NCBI RefSeq assembly: GCF_001909285.1
Contig: NZ_MRSV01000001.1
Coordinates: forward strand, 2,556,563-2,620,562
Direction: 5' to 3'
Length of the DNA: 64,000 bases
Origin: Exiguobacterium profundum
Lineage (GTDB): Bacteria > Bacillota > Bacilli > Exiguobacteriales > Exiguobacteriaceae
A model generated the notes under the pieces. That model did no database searches, was not told the origin of the DNA, and saw only the letters and a list, made by a program, of their open reading frames with translations. How positions within the stretch are numbered: position 1 is the stretch's first letter; each line of letters opens with the position of its first letter. Of this stretch, positions 10,009 to 17,700 are shown piece after piece. A program made the translations under genes and the position numbers.

Positions 10009-10389
10009 GTGAGTGCCTATGAACAATTTGGAGGCGAACGTGGTGTACAACAACTCGTTGACGCGTTCTATGACCTCGTCTATGCCGATCCAATTTTACT
10101 TCCACTATTTCCGGAAGATCAAGATCGAGTCAAACAGCACCAATTTGAATTTTTAACACAGTTGCTCGGCGGTCCAAAGTTGTATTCGGAACGTCGTGGC
10201 GGTGGAAACTTGGCGATGATTCATCATGAGCATCCCATTTCTGAGACACATGCCGGCCATTGGCTTGGATGCATGGAACAGGCGCTCAAGACCGTGGATG
10301 CCCCAGAATCGATCAAACGTCAGTTATTTCAACGGTTGATCATGTCATCTTCGAATGTCGTCCGTGTTTGTTCGCATCATTTTGAGTAG
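10009..10389 (+). CDS. yjbI: Group II truncated hemoglobin (YjbI-like globin)
   Basis: This 126-aa 2-on-2 globin has the B-helix tyrosine region (AFYDLVYADPILLPLFP), the E-F segment with a histidine-rich proximal site (MIHHEHPIS) and the G-helix tryptophan (HWLGCMEQAL) of trHbO proteins. These bind O2/NO in the cytoplasm, and in Bacilli yjbI lies near the thiol-stress gene yjbH, which is not seen here. The start is GTG, set by GAGGGGGAATATAT; an overlapping ATG two bases earlier hits TGA at once. It is a stand-alone gene, divergent from addBA. Confidence 0.9.
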   Translation: MSAYEQFGGERGVQQLVDAFYDLVYADPILLPLFPEDQDRVKQHQFEFLTQLLGGPKLYSERRGGGNLAMIHHEHPISETHAGHWLGCMEQALKTVDAPESIKRQLFQRLIMSSSNVVRVCSHHFE

Positions 10390-10444
10390 TCACAACTATA
10401 AAAAGTGGGTATGATAGGAAAGTAAGCAAAGGAGGTCGTTTCAC

Positions 10445-10831
10445 ATGACAGAAGAAGAAAAAAAAGAAGTCGTCTCATCTGAGGAAGAGACGGAAGAAAA
10501 AGAAGAAACGGTAGTCCTCGCCGACGCGCTTGATGAAGCTAACGAAGCTGCTGAAGCAGAAGAAGATGAGGACGATGATGAGGATCAGCCGGAAGAGAAG
10601 AACATGGACCACATCAAAGGCGTCTTTAACTATGATCATGAAAATGGTCGTGAATACCGTGTCGTCTTTTACAACGATCGCAAAAACTTAGTGTTCCGTG
10701 AACTCGGTAATGGCAAGGTTGAATTTGTCGGCCGCTTCTCGGATGATGCATACGATGAAGAGAATGAAGCAGAAATGCGTGAACTTGGTCAACGTGAACT
10801 CGAGCGCATCCTCGCTGAACGCTTCAACTAA
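10445..10831 (+). CDS. Small highly acidic protein, unknown function
   Basis: This 128-aa protein is not firmly recognised. Residues 1-53 are almost entirely Glu, Asp, Ala and Val and are likely disordered. The remaining 75 residues look folded, with two beta-rich repeats (YDHENGREYRVVFYNDRKNL, then FRELGNGKVEFVGRF) and a C-terminal helix. Some resemblance to DUF1292-type small proteins is possible but weak. The start is supported by AAAGGAGGTCGTTTCAC. It shares its terminator with the convergent, strongly basic protein at 10860-11270. No membrane segment or cysteine is present. Confidence 0.75.
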   Translation: MTEEEKKEVVSSEEETEEKEETVVLADALDEANEAAEAEEDEDDDEDQPEEKNMDHIKGVFNYDHENGREYRVVFYNDRKNLVFRELGNGKVEFVGRFSDDAYDEENEAEMRELGQRELERILAERFN

Positions 10832-10861
10832 AAAAATCGCCGAAATTTCGGCGATTTTTTT
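10831..10861. terminator. Bidirectional terminator between convergent small genes
   Basis: AAAAAATCGCCGAAA / TTTCGGCGATTTTTT is a perfect 15-bp inverted repeat with A and T runs at its ends. It overlaps the stop codons of both flanking genes. Confidence 0.9.
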
Positions 10862-11270
10862 AGTTCTTCTTATTCCGTTTCTTTTTGCGAAGTGCATAGG
10901 CGACACCGGCAATCCCACCGACGACCGCGAGTCCAGCAACGACCGGAACGAGAACACGTTTCGTCGGAATCATCTCTTTCACACGTTCATATGGCGTTGG
11001 TGTCGAGAACTCTAATTGTACGGCTGTATCGCCATGTCCATGCGCCCGCGCTTTGCGTGATGCATCCGTGACGACCACACGTCCCGTTGTCCAGCGACGA
11101 TTGCCGTATTCGTCTACGTACGGACGACGTACACGTTTCACATCACGTACCACCTTCCCACGTGCGCGATCTGGTCGGACGACGCGTTCACTCGACCACG
11201 AACGGCTCCCAGTCACACTGTACGCTGGTCGTACTTTGCGGCGATTGAGCCAAGTATATGAATCGTTCAT
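10860..11270 (-). CDS. Basic protein with single C-terminal membrane anchor, unknown
   Basis: This 136-aa protein is not recognised. The first 100 residues are rich in Arg, Lys, Val and Tyr, with short repeating patterns (RVVRPDRARGKVVRDVKR; RRPYVDEYGNRRWTTGRVVV). One membrane segment follows (VLVPVVAGLAVVGGIAGVAYAL) and then a very basic tail (RKKKRNKKN). By the positive-inside rule the short tail is cytoplasmic. That would put the basic N-terminal part outside, or the protein is tail-anchored with both ends inside. I start at the ATG with GGGAGGGAATTGAAG, not the TTG two codons upstream. The arginine-rich part could bind nucleic acid or teichoic acid; this is only a suggestion. Confidence 0.7.
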   Translation of the reverse strand: MNDSYTWLNRRKVRPAYSVTGSRSWSSERVVRPDRARGKVVRDVKRVRRPYVDEYGNRRWTTGRVVVTDASRKARAHGHGDTAVQLEFSTPTPYERVKEMIPTKRVLVPVVAGLAVVGGIAGVAYALRKKKRNKKN

Positions 11271-11397
11271 CTTCAATTCCCTCCCATACTGTTCAAAACC
11301 TCTCTTCTAATTATACCCATACAACATCACCCAAAACATGTGACAAATGGTTCAAAAAAAGATGTGACACCATACGGCATCACATCTTCAAGCTAAA

Positions 11398-14300
11398 TCA
11401 TTCTGTAAATGGTTTGTCCTTATGACGACGTTTCGCCAAAATCAGGTAGTACGCCGGGACAAGGACGAGAGTCAACACAGTTGAGAATAGAATACCCGAT
11501 ACGATGCCGATCGCAAGCGGTTTGAAGAGCGGGTCTTCACCAAGTGCGACTGGCAAGAGGGCAACGACTGCCGTGAGCGCCGTCAAGAGAATCGGACGAA
11601 TCCGAGCGCGCCCTGCTTCGTAAACGGCGGTTGTGACCGGTAATCCTTCACGAATGCGTTGTTCGATAAACTCGAACAGGACGACTGCGTTCCGAACGAC
11701 GATTCCCGCAAGTGAGACCATCCCCATCGATGCCATGAAACTGAACGGCGTCTGTGTCACGAACAATCCGACGACCGCTCCAGCAATCGCGAGATAGATT
11801 GTGAACAAGACGAGTAACGGCAACGAGAGTGAATTGAACTGGAATGCGATGATCAAGTAAATCAAGAACAAAACGACGACGAACAATGTCGCAAGTTCTA
11901 AGAAGAACTCGTTCTGCGTGTCGCTCGCACCGGACTGGTCGAACGTGATTCCTTCATCTTCTAACCCCGACTTCGCGTCATCTAACACCTGCTCGACATC
12001 TTGTTTAAATGCCTCTTCATCCGTGCCTTCGCTTGCATAGATTTGGAGTGTGACCGAGCGCTCCCCGTTCTCACGAGGAATCTGTTGAATTTGTTCCGTA
12101 GTCGTCTCCGTCACGAACGTACTGAGTGGTGCAACAGGTGGACCTGCTTCTGTTTCGACAGGAACTAAAATCTCGTCAAGGGCAAGTGCTTCGCGGTTCG
12201 CCTCTGCATCAATGACGATTTTCACGTCACGCTGTTCTACCCCGTCATCGAATGTACCAATTGGAACACCGTCTGTGACGAGACGAATTTGGTCACTGAT
12301 TGTTTTAGCCGTCACGCCGGCCTGTGCCATTTCCTCACGATTCAATTCGTATGTGAGTGTTTGGAACGGTTCTTTAATATTATCGAGGACGATTGCCCCG
12401 TCAATTTCTTCAAGGTCGGCCTTCACTTGGTCACGTGCAGCCACGAGCTGATCAATCGTCTCGCTCCGCATCGTGAATTCGACAGGTGCCGATGCCGGCG
12501 GTCCTTGTTGTTGCGTATCTAGGAAGATTTCGGCATCTGGATAGTCTTCACGCAACACGTTCGTATACTTATCAATCAATTCGATGGCATCGATTGACTC
12601 GTTGTCGACACGAACGACCACTTGTCCCGTATTTTCACCAGACTGATCGAGTCCACCTGTGAATAAACCAGGAAGACCTCCACCTGCGAAGACGGATGTT
12701 TCCACGACACCCTCTTCTTCTTTGAATCTCGCTTCAATTTCTTCAAGACGTGCCTCCGTCTCGTCCAAATCGGTTTGAACGGGGAAGGTCACGCTGGTCA
12801 CGACTTCCGGACGGTTCGCGGCCGGGAAGAATTCAAACGGCGTGAGTAAAATCAAACCGTACAATGCCGTCGTGATAACAAATCCAACAATCCCAAACGT
12901 CCACGGCCGCTTCGCGACACTCGGTAAAAGGCGGTCGGCGTAGAAATTACTGAGTCGGTTGAGCGGTCCACCGAGCCAACCTGGTTCACGTTTTGATACT
13001 TTCACTTCTTTACGATTCAAACGATACTGCGCGATCGGTACGAGCGTCAAACTGATGACCATCGAGGCCAACACAGAGAGGGCTAGCACCGTCGGTAAGG
13101 CGCGAATAAAGTTTCCGTTTGCGCCCGACAGCAAGGTGAGCGGTAAAAAGGCGAAGACAACTGCGAGTGTCGACGTGACAATCGAGCCCCATACCTCTTT
13201 CGTTCCTCGTACTGCCCCAAGCATCGCTGAGTCTCCATTCCGATACCGTCGTAAGATGTTGTCGTTGACGACAATCGCATCATCAACCAAAATACCCAAG
13301 GCGATGATTGCACCGATAATCGAGATTTGGTTCAAATCGACCCCAGTAAACTGTAACGGGATCAAGGCGATCAAGAATGACAACGGAATTGCCAGACTGA
13401 CGATAATAGAGCCAGAGAATGTTAGACCAATCGTCGTCACGGCAATAACGGCGATAATGGCGACAATAAATTCACGAGTCAACGATGAGAAAATCGCATC
13501 GACTGCTTTCGCTTGTTCATAATAAGGAACGAGCTCAAAACCATCTAAGTCTCCAAGTTCTGTTTCGACCACGTCATTGACGCGGTCTTGCATCGTTGGA
13601 ATATCCAAGCCTGATTCAATCGGAACTGTAATCGAAACAGCCGGCTTTCCGTCTAATGAAACGAGATCGGTTTTACTTTTCGCTGTCTCTTCGACCGTTC
13701 CGACGTCTGCTAGTATGACAGGTTCCCCATTGAATGAGCCGACGATGACTTGCTCCATGTCGTCTACATTCGTCAAGTTATCGATTGCTAGTTGATAAAT
13801 CCCCTCTTCAGTCGATTGACGTCCGAGCGGTGTCGTCTTGTATTCTTCGTTAATGGCCGTTAACACATCAGGAAAGGCAAGTTGACGTGAACTCAGCTCT
13901 TCAGAATTAAGTGACACAACATACTCCTGCTCTGGTAACCCTTTGATCGTGACTCCCGTCACGCCATCCGTTCGCAAAAGTTTCGACTCTAATTGTTCGA
14001 TGTCTGATCGAACATCCTCAAATGATTCACGATCGTCTGCTGTCAATAAGTACGATGCGACAGGTAACTGCCCGAGTGAATCATTGACCGTTGGCGCAAG
14101 CGCGTTTTCAGGAAGTTTAGGTGTCGCATCCGACAACGCTTGTCGAACGTTCGCCTGAAACTCTGCCAGATCGGTTCCATCCGCATACTCGACCGTGATG
14201 TTCGAGAACTCTGAAGCCGAAATCGACGTCACGTTCTCTACTCCTTCTAAACTACGTAGTTCCTCTTCTAACACGCCGGTAACATTCCGTTCAACCGTTT

Positions 14301-14466
14301 CCGCTGTCGCACCAGGATACGGTGTTTGAACGAGTACGATATTGATCCCGGTTTCAGGAATCTCACGTTTAGGGAGCTGGAAGAACGTCAGCACACCCAC
14401 GACGATTGCGACGAGAAGAAACACGACAACCAGTTTCCCTCGCTCAATCATTTTTTCAAAAAACAT
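11398..14466 (-). CDS. RND-family efflux transporter (HAE1/SwrC-type)
   Basis: This 1022-aa inner-membrane proton-driven pump has the classical two-fold RND layout. There is a membrane segment at residues 10-30, a large outside loop with the porter domain (PYPGATAETVERNVT), and the TM2-6 block with the conserved GILVDDAIV. A second outside loop follows, then the TM8-12 block (GMVSLAGIVVRNAVVLFEFI). In Bacilli such proteins (SwrC/YerP, YdgH-like) act without an outer-membrane channel; no membrane-fusion protein gene is adjacent. I use the ATG preceded by GAGGGGTTTTT, which lies inside a long inverted repeat (14469-14535). The upstream 12 codons have no ribosome site. The substrate is unknown. 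Confidence 0.93.
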   Translation of the reverse strand: MFFEKMIERGKLVVVFLLVAIVVGVLTFFQLPKREIPETGINIVLVQTPYPGATAETVERNVTGVLEEELRSLEGVENVTSISASEFSNITVEYADGTDLAEFQANVRQALSDATPKLPENALAPTVNDSLGQLPVASYLLTADDRESFEDVRSDIEQLESKLLRTDGVTGVTIKGLPEQEYVVSLNSEELSSRQLAFPDVLTAINEEYKTTPLGRQSTEEGIYQLAIDNLTNVDDMEQVIVGSFNGEPVILADVGTVEETAKSKTDLVSLDGKPAVSITVPIESGLDIPTMQDRVNDVVETELGDLDGFELVPYYEQAKAVDAIFSSLTREFIVAIIAVIAVTTIGLTFSGSIIVSLAIPLSFLIALIPLQFTGVDLNQISIIGAIIALGILVDDAIVVNDNILRRYRNGDSAMLGAVRGTKEVWGSIVTSTLAVVFAFLPLTLLSGANGNFIRALPTVLALSVLASMVISLTLVPIAQYRLNRKEVKVSKREPGWLGGPLNRLSNFYADRLLPSVAKRPWTFGIVGFVITTALYGLILLTPFEFFPAANRPEVVTSVTFPVQTDLDETEARLEEIEARFKEEEGVVETSVFAGGGLPGLFTGGLDQSGENTGQVVVRVDNESIDAIELIDKYTNVLREDYPDAEIFLDTQQQGPPASAPVEFTMRSETIDQLVAARDQVKADLEEIDGAIVLDNIKEPFQTLTYELNREEMAQAGVTAKTISDQIRLVTDGVPIGTFDDGVEQRDVKIVIDAEANREALALDEILVPVETEAGPPVAPLSTFVTETTTEQIQQIPRENGERSVTLQIYASEGTDEEAFKQDVEQVLDDAKSGLEDEGITFDQSGASDTQNEFFLELATLFVVVLFLIYLIIAFQFNSLSLPLLVLFTIYLAIAGAVVGLFVTQTPFSFMASMGMVSLAGIVVRNAVVLFEFIEQRIREGLPVTTAVYEAGRARIRPILLTALTAVVALLPVALGEDPLFKPLAIGIVSGILFSTVLTLVLVPAYYLILAKRRHKDKPFTE

Positions 14467-14468
14467 AA

Positions 14469-14535
14469 AAACCCCTCGCTTTCGGATGATGTGCAAATAC
14501 ACATATGATATCTCTTCTTCATCATAGAGGGGTTT
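14469..14535 (-). promoter_or_regulatory. Long hairpin ending on the RND ribosome site (comK terminator / RBS sequestration)
   Basis: In the minus-strand RNA, AAACCCCTC (14527-14535) can pair with GAGGGGTTT (14469-14477). The second arm is the ribosome-binding site of the RND gene and runs into TTTTT-ATG-TTTTTT. Inner arms CATCAT/ATGATG and ATGTG/CACAT can extend the fold. A transcript from comK could form the hairpin; one from the promoter at 14521-14549 would lack the first arm. Confidence 0.5.
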
Positions 14536-14549
14536 GTCATTGAATTCAA
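14521..14549 (-). promoter_or_regulatory. Predicted promoter of the RND efflux gene
   Basis: On the minus strand the -35 is TTGAAT (14544-14549), the spacer is 17 bp, and the -10 is TATGAT (14521-14526). The spacer holds the first arm of the hairpin, so RNA from this promoter escapes it. Confidence 0.5.
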
Positions 14550-14552
14550 TCC

Positions 14553-15023
14553 TTAAGCGTGTTGCAATGTGCTGTCATGGAAACGTTTTTGAAAAGCGTA
14601 CGATAATTCGATTGACCGCTGTTTTTGTCTAGACACGGTATGGTCGGACACGTGTACCTTGACCGATTCCCCCGTCAAAAACTGAATGAGTGTCTCTTTA
14701 CCATCTCTCTTGATGGCCGTCACGTGTTGAAAGTTAATCCACGCACAATCTGGACTTTCTTTGGCAATCGTCGGAAAGAAGACGGCATCCGCATGCCAAT
14801 CCATGACGACCGGCGTCTTTCGATGTGGTCCGAGGACGTGTCGCGCTGCCTCGATTCGACCTTGAATGCTCGACCCGTAGTATAGACATGCATGTTCCAA
14901 TAAGTCGATTGGCGACCCCTTTACCCGCATGACGCCTTCCGGTTGATACACAAGTGTCTCCGCTTCGCCAAACTCGTTAAATACAGGAATTAAAGCTCTC
15001 GTTTCATTGGTCAATCTGCTCAT
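14553..15023 (-). CDS. comK: Competence transcription factor ComK, C-terminally short
   Basis: This 156-aa ComK-family regulator is the minor-groove binder that switches on DNA-uptake genes. The family core is clear: an N-terminal beta region, then LYYGSSIQGRIEAARHVLG, KTPVVMD, VFFPTIAKESPDCAWINFQHV and a C-terminal helical stretch. Bacillus subtilis ComK has about 192 residues. This protein stops just after the helix corresponding to the TKFQDR region and lacks the tail with the FMLYP peptide recognised by MecA/ClpCP. I start at MSRLTNE, preceded by GGGGGATGAAAAG. It is a monocistronic gene between cssRS and the RND pump. Confidence 0.85.
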   Translation of the reverse strand: MSRLTNETRALIPVFNEFGEAETLVYQPEGVMRVKGSPIDLLEHACLYYGSSIQGRIEAARHVLGPHRKTPVVMDWHADAVFFPTIAKESPDCAWINFQHVTAIKRDGKETLIQFLTGESVKVHVSDHTVSRQKQRSIELSYAFQKRFHDSTLQHA

Positions 15024-15063
15024 CTTTTCATCCCCCATAACGTATGTAGTGACTTACATGTCA

Positions 15064-15092
15064 TTCATACCAGGATTTGATCCGCCCCGCAA
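15064..15092 (-). promoter_or_regulatory. Possible comK promoter
   Basis: On the minus strand the -35 is TTGCGG (15087-15092), the spacer is 17 bp, and the -10 is TATGAA (15064-15069). No AAAA-N5-TTTT ComK box pair was found here, so autoregulation as in B. subtilis is not evident. Confidence 0.4.
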
Positions 15093-15116
15093 ATCGGCTT
15101 TCGTCTATTTCCCATG

Positions 15117-15145
15117 AAAAAACCAGCCGTTTCCTGGCTGGTTTT
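15117..15145 (-). terminator. Terminator after cssS
   Basis: A perfect 10-bp stem (AAAACCAGCC / GGCTGGTTTT) with a 7-nt loop lies just downstream of the cssS stop, with a T run on the minus strand. Confidence 0.85.
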
Positions 15146-15150
15146 GAAAA

Positions 15151-16521
15151 TCAAGCATTCGATTTTAAAGGTTGGTTCGACTTGAGTCGGGGAAAGTAAA
15201 ATCGCACTGCAGTTCCGTCACCTGTATTTCGCAGAGACACTTCCCCTGTGTGAAGCGTCACAATTCGCTGCACGATGAACAGACCGAGTCCGAACTTCCC
15301 TTGCTTCCCTCGAGAGAATTGGTGGAACAAGTCTAAACTCTCATCAACTGGTGGCCCATCGTTAAAGATGGTGATTTCCACGCCGGCGTCATCTTGACGT
15401 AGGTCGATGCGGATGCAGGATTCCGCGTAACGGAGTGCATTGTCGAGCACGTTCTCAAACGCGACCCGAATCTGTTCACCATCGCCAAGCATCTCGCCGC
15501 CTTCTCCATTGATTTCCCAATCGAGCTGGCCTCTGAGTTTGAAGCGCGCGACGAGCAGTTCCATCAACTTGTCGAGATTGATTGGTTCGAGTTTCATTTC
15601 TTGTCCTTTGAAATATTCAAGTTTTGTAACGTACAACAAATCGACGACTTTCTTCTCGAGTCGAGACGCTTCCTCATCAATGACCTCGGCAGAACCTTTC
15701 AAATCTCCTGTCGGATAAATCCCATCCCCAATCGACTGGGCATATCCACGAATGACCATGATCGGTGTCTTTAAGTCATGGGATATATTTTGAAGCAACG
15801 CCTGTTGTGCCAGGTCTTGCTCTTTCAACTCTTTTCGCATGGCATCAATCGAATGGGCCAATTGACCGAGTTCATCTTGACGATCTAATGGTAAAGCCGT
15901 CTCCCACTGTCGATTCGAAATCTTCTCAACGGCCCGTTCCATCTCCACAATCGGTTTCGTCAGTTGACGCGACATCAGTAAAGCTGGAATCAGTGACAAG
16001 AGGCTGATGATACCTATCAGAATCGAGATTCGCCAGTATAATGTCGACACCAACTCACGACGATAGGCATCCCAAGCGTAGGAGGCTTGATACACAATCG
16101 TTCCATCGTATTCATTTTGACGAATGATGTAGTAGACGTCCTCTCCGTCAATCGTAGTCTGATACCGTTCGACCTGACCACTTTGATTTAACGCTTCCTG
16201 ATACATGCGGTTCGTCAATTCAAGCGGTGCCGATCCGTAGATGATCCGTCCGTTCGGGAGAAAGATCAATTGGTTGACCGAACGGGACTCTTGTTGGCGT
16301 CGATCATACTCAATCGGGTTTTGGGGATAATTCTCTAACTCATTCGTGTTCCCTAAATAATAGTCCACATCTCGTAACGTCTCATATACTTGTTCATCGA
16401 TGAACTGGGTGATGGATGAACGGACCGTAATCAAAATCATGAGCGCGAGCGTCACGATGATGAGTAAGATGAGCACCCAAATCTTCCACATGAGCCGCTT
16501 CGGTTTAAGCGCGTCCATCAT
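15151..16521 (-). CDS. cssS: Sensor histidine kinase, CssS-like (secretion stress)
   Basis: This 456-aa membrane kinase has TM1 (IWVLILLIIVTLALMILI), an extracellular sensor of about 140 residues, TM2 near residues 165-185 and a HAMP linker. The dimerisation domain carries the phospho-accepting His in NISHDLKTPIMVIRGYAQSI (about residue 247), and an ATP-binding domain with GKFGLGLFIVQRI follows. The sequence around the His and the companion regulator closely match B. subtilis CssS, which senses misfolded secreted proteins and induces htrA-type proteases. Two ATGs are possible; the first overlaps the cssR stop (ATGA), so the genes are coupled. No htrA gene is in the window. Confidence 0.9.
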   Translation of the reverse strand: MMDALKPKRLMWKIWVLILLIIVTLALMILITVRSSITQFIDEQVYETLRDVDYYLGNTNELENYPQNPIEYDRRQQESRSVNQLIFLPNGRIIYGSAPLELTNRMYQEALNQSGQVERYQTTIDGEDVYYIIRQNEYDGTIVYQASYAWDAYRRELVSTLYWRISILIGIISLLSLIPALLMSRQLTKPIVEMERAVEKISNRQWETALPLDRQDELGQLAHSIDAMRKELKEQDLAQQALLQNISHDLKTPIMVIRGYAQSIGDGIYPTGDLKGSAEVIDEEASRLEKKVVDLLYVTKLEYFKGQEMKLEPINLDKLMELLVARFKLRGQLDWEINGEGGEMLGDGEQIRVAFENVLDNALRYAESCIRIDLRQDDAGVEITIFNDGPPVDESLDLFHQFSRGKQGKFGLGLFIVQRIVTLHTGEVSLRNTGDGTAVRFYFPRLKSNQPLKSNA

Positions 16522-17180
16522 GGTCTGACGAGACGGTAACCGATACCGTAAAGCGTTTCGAGCTCGAGACGGTGTAATTTTTTCCGGACACGACGCACCA
16601 AGTCATCGACGACGCGGTCCGATCCGAAGTAATCGTTCCCCCAAACACCTTCTAGAATCTGCTCACGTGACAAGGCAGAGCCCGGATGCTCGAGGAAGAG
16701 TAGTAGTAAATCGAATTCTTTCGAAGTCAAATCGATTTCTTCGTCTCCGTGCTTGATTAGACGTTTATCCGGATAAATCGTGTACTCCCCGTATTCGATA
16801 TGCTCGTTCGATTTCGAACCATAGACACGATCAATCAATTTTTTGACGCGGATGACAAGTTCCCTCGGAAGAAAAGGTTTAGCGATGTAGTCATCCGAAC
16901 CCATCTCAAGCCCGATGATTTTATCGATATCCTCATCGCGCGCCGAGATGAAAATCGTCGGCGTATTCGCATTGACGGCTTTGATTTGTTTCAATAATTG
17001 AAAACCATCCAGGTCCGGCAACATGATATCGAGCACCCATAAATCCGGTTGGTCTGGAATCGCTTCTTGTGCAGATGTCCCGTCCGCAAATGAGCGAACG
17101 TTGTATCCTTCTTGTTCTAGATAAGTGACGAGCATTTTGTTTAAGTTTGCTTCATCGTCGACTAAGTAGATTGTATACAT
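16518..17180 (-). CDS. cssR: OmpR-family response regulator, CssR-like
   Basis: This 220-aa regulator has a receiver domain (acidic pair D8-D9, phospho-acceptor D51 in VLDIMLPDLDG, Lys in AKPFLPRELVIRV) and a winged-helix domain (LTSKEFDLLLLFLEHPGSAL; NDYFGSDRVVDDLVRRVRKK). The PFLPRELVIRV and DYFGSDRVVDDLVRR stretches are nearly those of B. subtilis CssR, which with CssS responds to secretion stress. The gene precedes cssS with a 4-bp overlap. It is separated from the upstream small gene by a terminator, so it needs its own promoter in 17181-17256; I see no clear one. Confidence 0.92.
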   Translation of the reverse strand: MYTIYLVDDEANLNKMLVTYLEQEGYNVRSFADGTSAQEAIPDQPDLWVLDIMLPDLDGFQLLKQIKAVNANTPTIFISARDEDIDKIIGLEMGSDDYIAKPFLPRELVIRVKKLIDRVYGSKSNEHIEYGEYTIYPDKRLIKHGDEEIDLTSKEFDLLLLFLEHPGSALSREQILEGVWGNDYFGSDRVVDDLVRRVRKKLHRLELETLYGIGYRLVRP

Positions 17181-17256
17181 TCAAGTCACCTCAACACGTT
17201 TTTTCTCATCATATCAAACAATTGTCGTGAAATGATGGGAAAGAAATGAAGTCAAA

Positions 17257-17289
17257 GAAAAAAGAAGGTCACGAAACCGCACCTTCTTC
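17257..17289 (-). terminator. Terminator overlapping the stop codon of the Fur-box small gene
   Basis: The stem AAGAAGGT / ACCTTCTT with an 11-nt loop is followed on the minus strand by TTTTTT. The TGA of the small gene lies at the base of the stem. Confidence 0.8.
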
Positions 17290-17380
17290 ACCGTACTGAA
17301 TTTGTTCGTAACTGTTGTGTCAAAAATGCTGCGCCCCCACTAATCAACGCCAACACTCCACTGATCATGATCATTTCCAT
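17288..17380 (-). CDS. 30-aa hydrophobic protein with Fur-box-like upstream site
   Basis: This short gene has a strong ribosome site (GGGAGGCGGACATC) and encodes a 30-residue peptide. It begins MEMIMISGVLALISGGAAFL and ends TQQLRTNSVR, a single membrane segment with a basic C-terminus. A Fur-box-like sequence lies 16 bp upstream of the start, and a hairpin terminator overlaps the stop, so the unit is complete and monocistronic. B. subtilis Fur controls small proteins (FbpA, FbpB, FbpC), but this peptide is more hydrophobic and homology is not claimed. It could also be the coding part of a small regulatory RNA. The function is unknown. Confidence 0.6.
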   Translation of the reverse strand: MEMIMISGVLALISGGAAFLTQQLRTNSVR

Positions 17381-17395
17381 GATGTCCGCCTCCCG

Positions 17396-17418
17396 TTGAT
17401 ACCGATTCTCATTATCAA
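17396..17418 (-). promoter_or_regulatory. Fur-box-like operator
   Basis: The minus strand reads TGATAATGAGAATCGGTATCA within TTGAT...ATCAA. That matches 18 of 21 positions of the (7-1-7)2 Fur consensus. The same consensus family includes Zur and PerR sites, so the metal is an inference. It lies just upstream of the 30-codon gene, with TATATT as a possible -10 slightly upstream on the minus strand. Confidence 0.6.
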
Positions 17419-17455
17419 CTTAAATATAGCACACATCCTATTCATTGAATACCAC

Positions 17456-17486
17456 AAAAAAAAAGTCCCGATTTCACTCGGGACTT
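17456..17486 (-). terminator. Terminator of the copper operon
   Basis: A perfect 9-bp stem (AAGTCCCGA / TCGGGACTT) with a 6-nt loop is followed by nine T on the minus strand, 8 bp past the copZ stop. Confidence 0.9.
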
Positions 17487-17493
17487 ACCATGA

Positions 17494-17700
17494 TTATGCT
17501 TTTACGTCGTATCCTTGTTCTTCGACTGCTTCCACCATCGTCTCAAGTGAGACAGAATCTTGATGGATCACGTCGACTCGATGCTCTTGGAGAGATACCG
17601 TCGCTGATTCGACACCGTTCAATTCATTCAATGCCCCCTCAACGGCAGCTTTGCAATGATTACATGTCATACCTTCTACGGTTAACGTTGTTTCTTTCAT
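17494..17700 (-). CDS. copZ: Copper chaperone CopZ
   Basis: This 68-aa heavy-metal-associated domain protein has the Cu(I)-binding motif GMTCNHC at residues 10-16 and the usual beta-alpha-beta-beta-alpha-beta pattern. It carries Cu(I) in the cytoplasm to CopA and CsoR. The true start is the ATG behind AAGGAGGATCATCATC; it overlaps the copA stop (ATGA). A longer in-frame reading upstream runs through copA and is spurious. It is last in csoR-copA-copZ and is followed by a strong terminator. Confidence 0.97.
   Translation of the reverse strand: MKETTLTVEGMTCNHCKAAVEGALNELNGVESATVSLQEHRVDVIHQDSVSLETMVEAVEEQGYDVKA

Noticed and set aside
10385..10444. GTGGGTATGATAGG before the acidic protein gene, considered as a sigma-B promoter
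   Set aside because: The -10-like GGGTAT has no GTTTAA-like partner at the right distance.
12959..13522. 187-codon plus-strand frame opposite the RND gene
   Set aside because: It lies wholly within the RND coding sequence and has no ribosome site or family motif.
14541..14550. Palindrome TGAATTCA near the comK end, considered as operator
   Set aside because: It is short and coincides with the predicted -35 of the RND promoter; no further symmetry supports a binding site.
15039..15063. TGACTTACATGTCA-like symmetry upstream of comK
   Set aside because: The repeat is imperfect and short, and no known regulator matches it.
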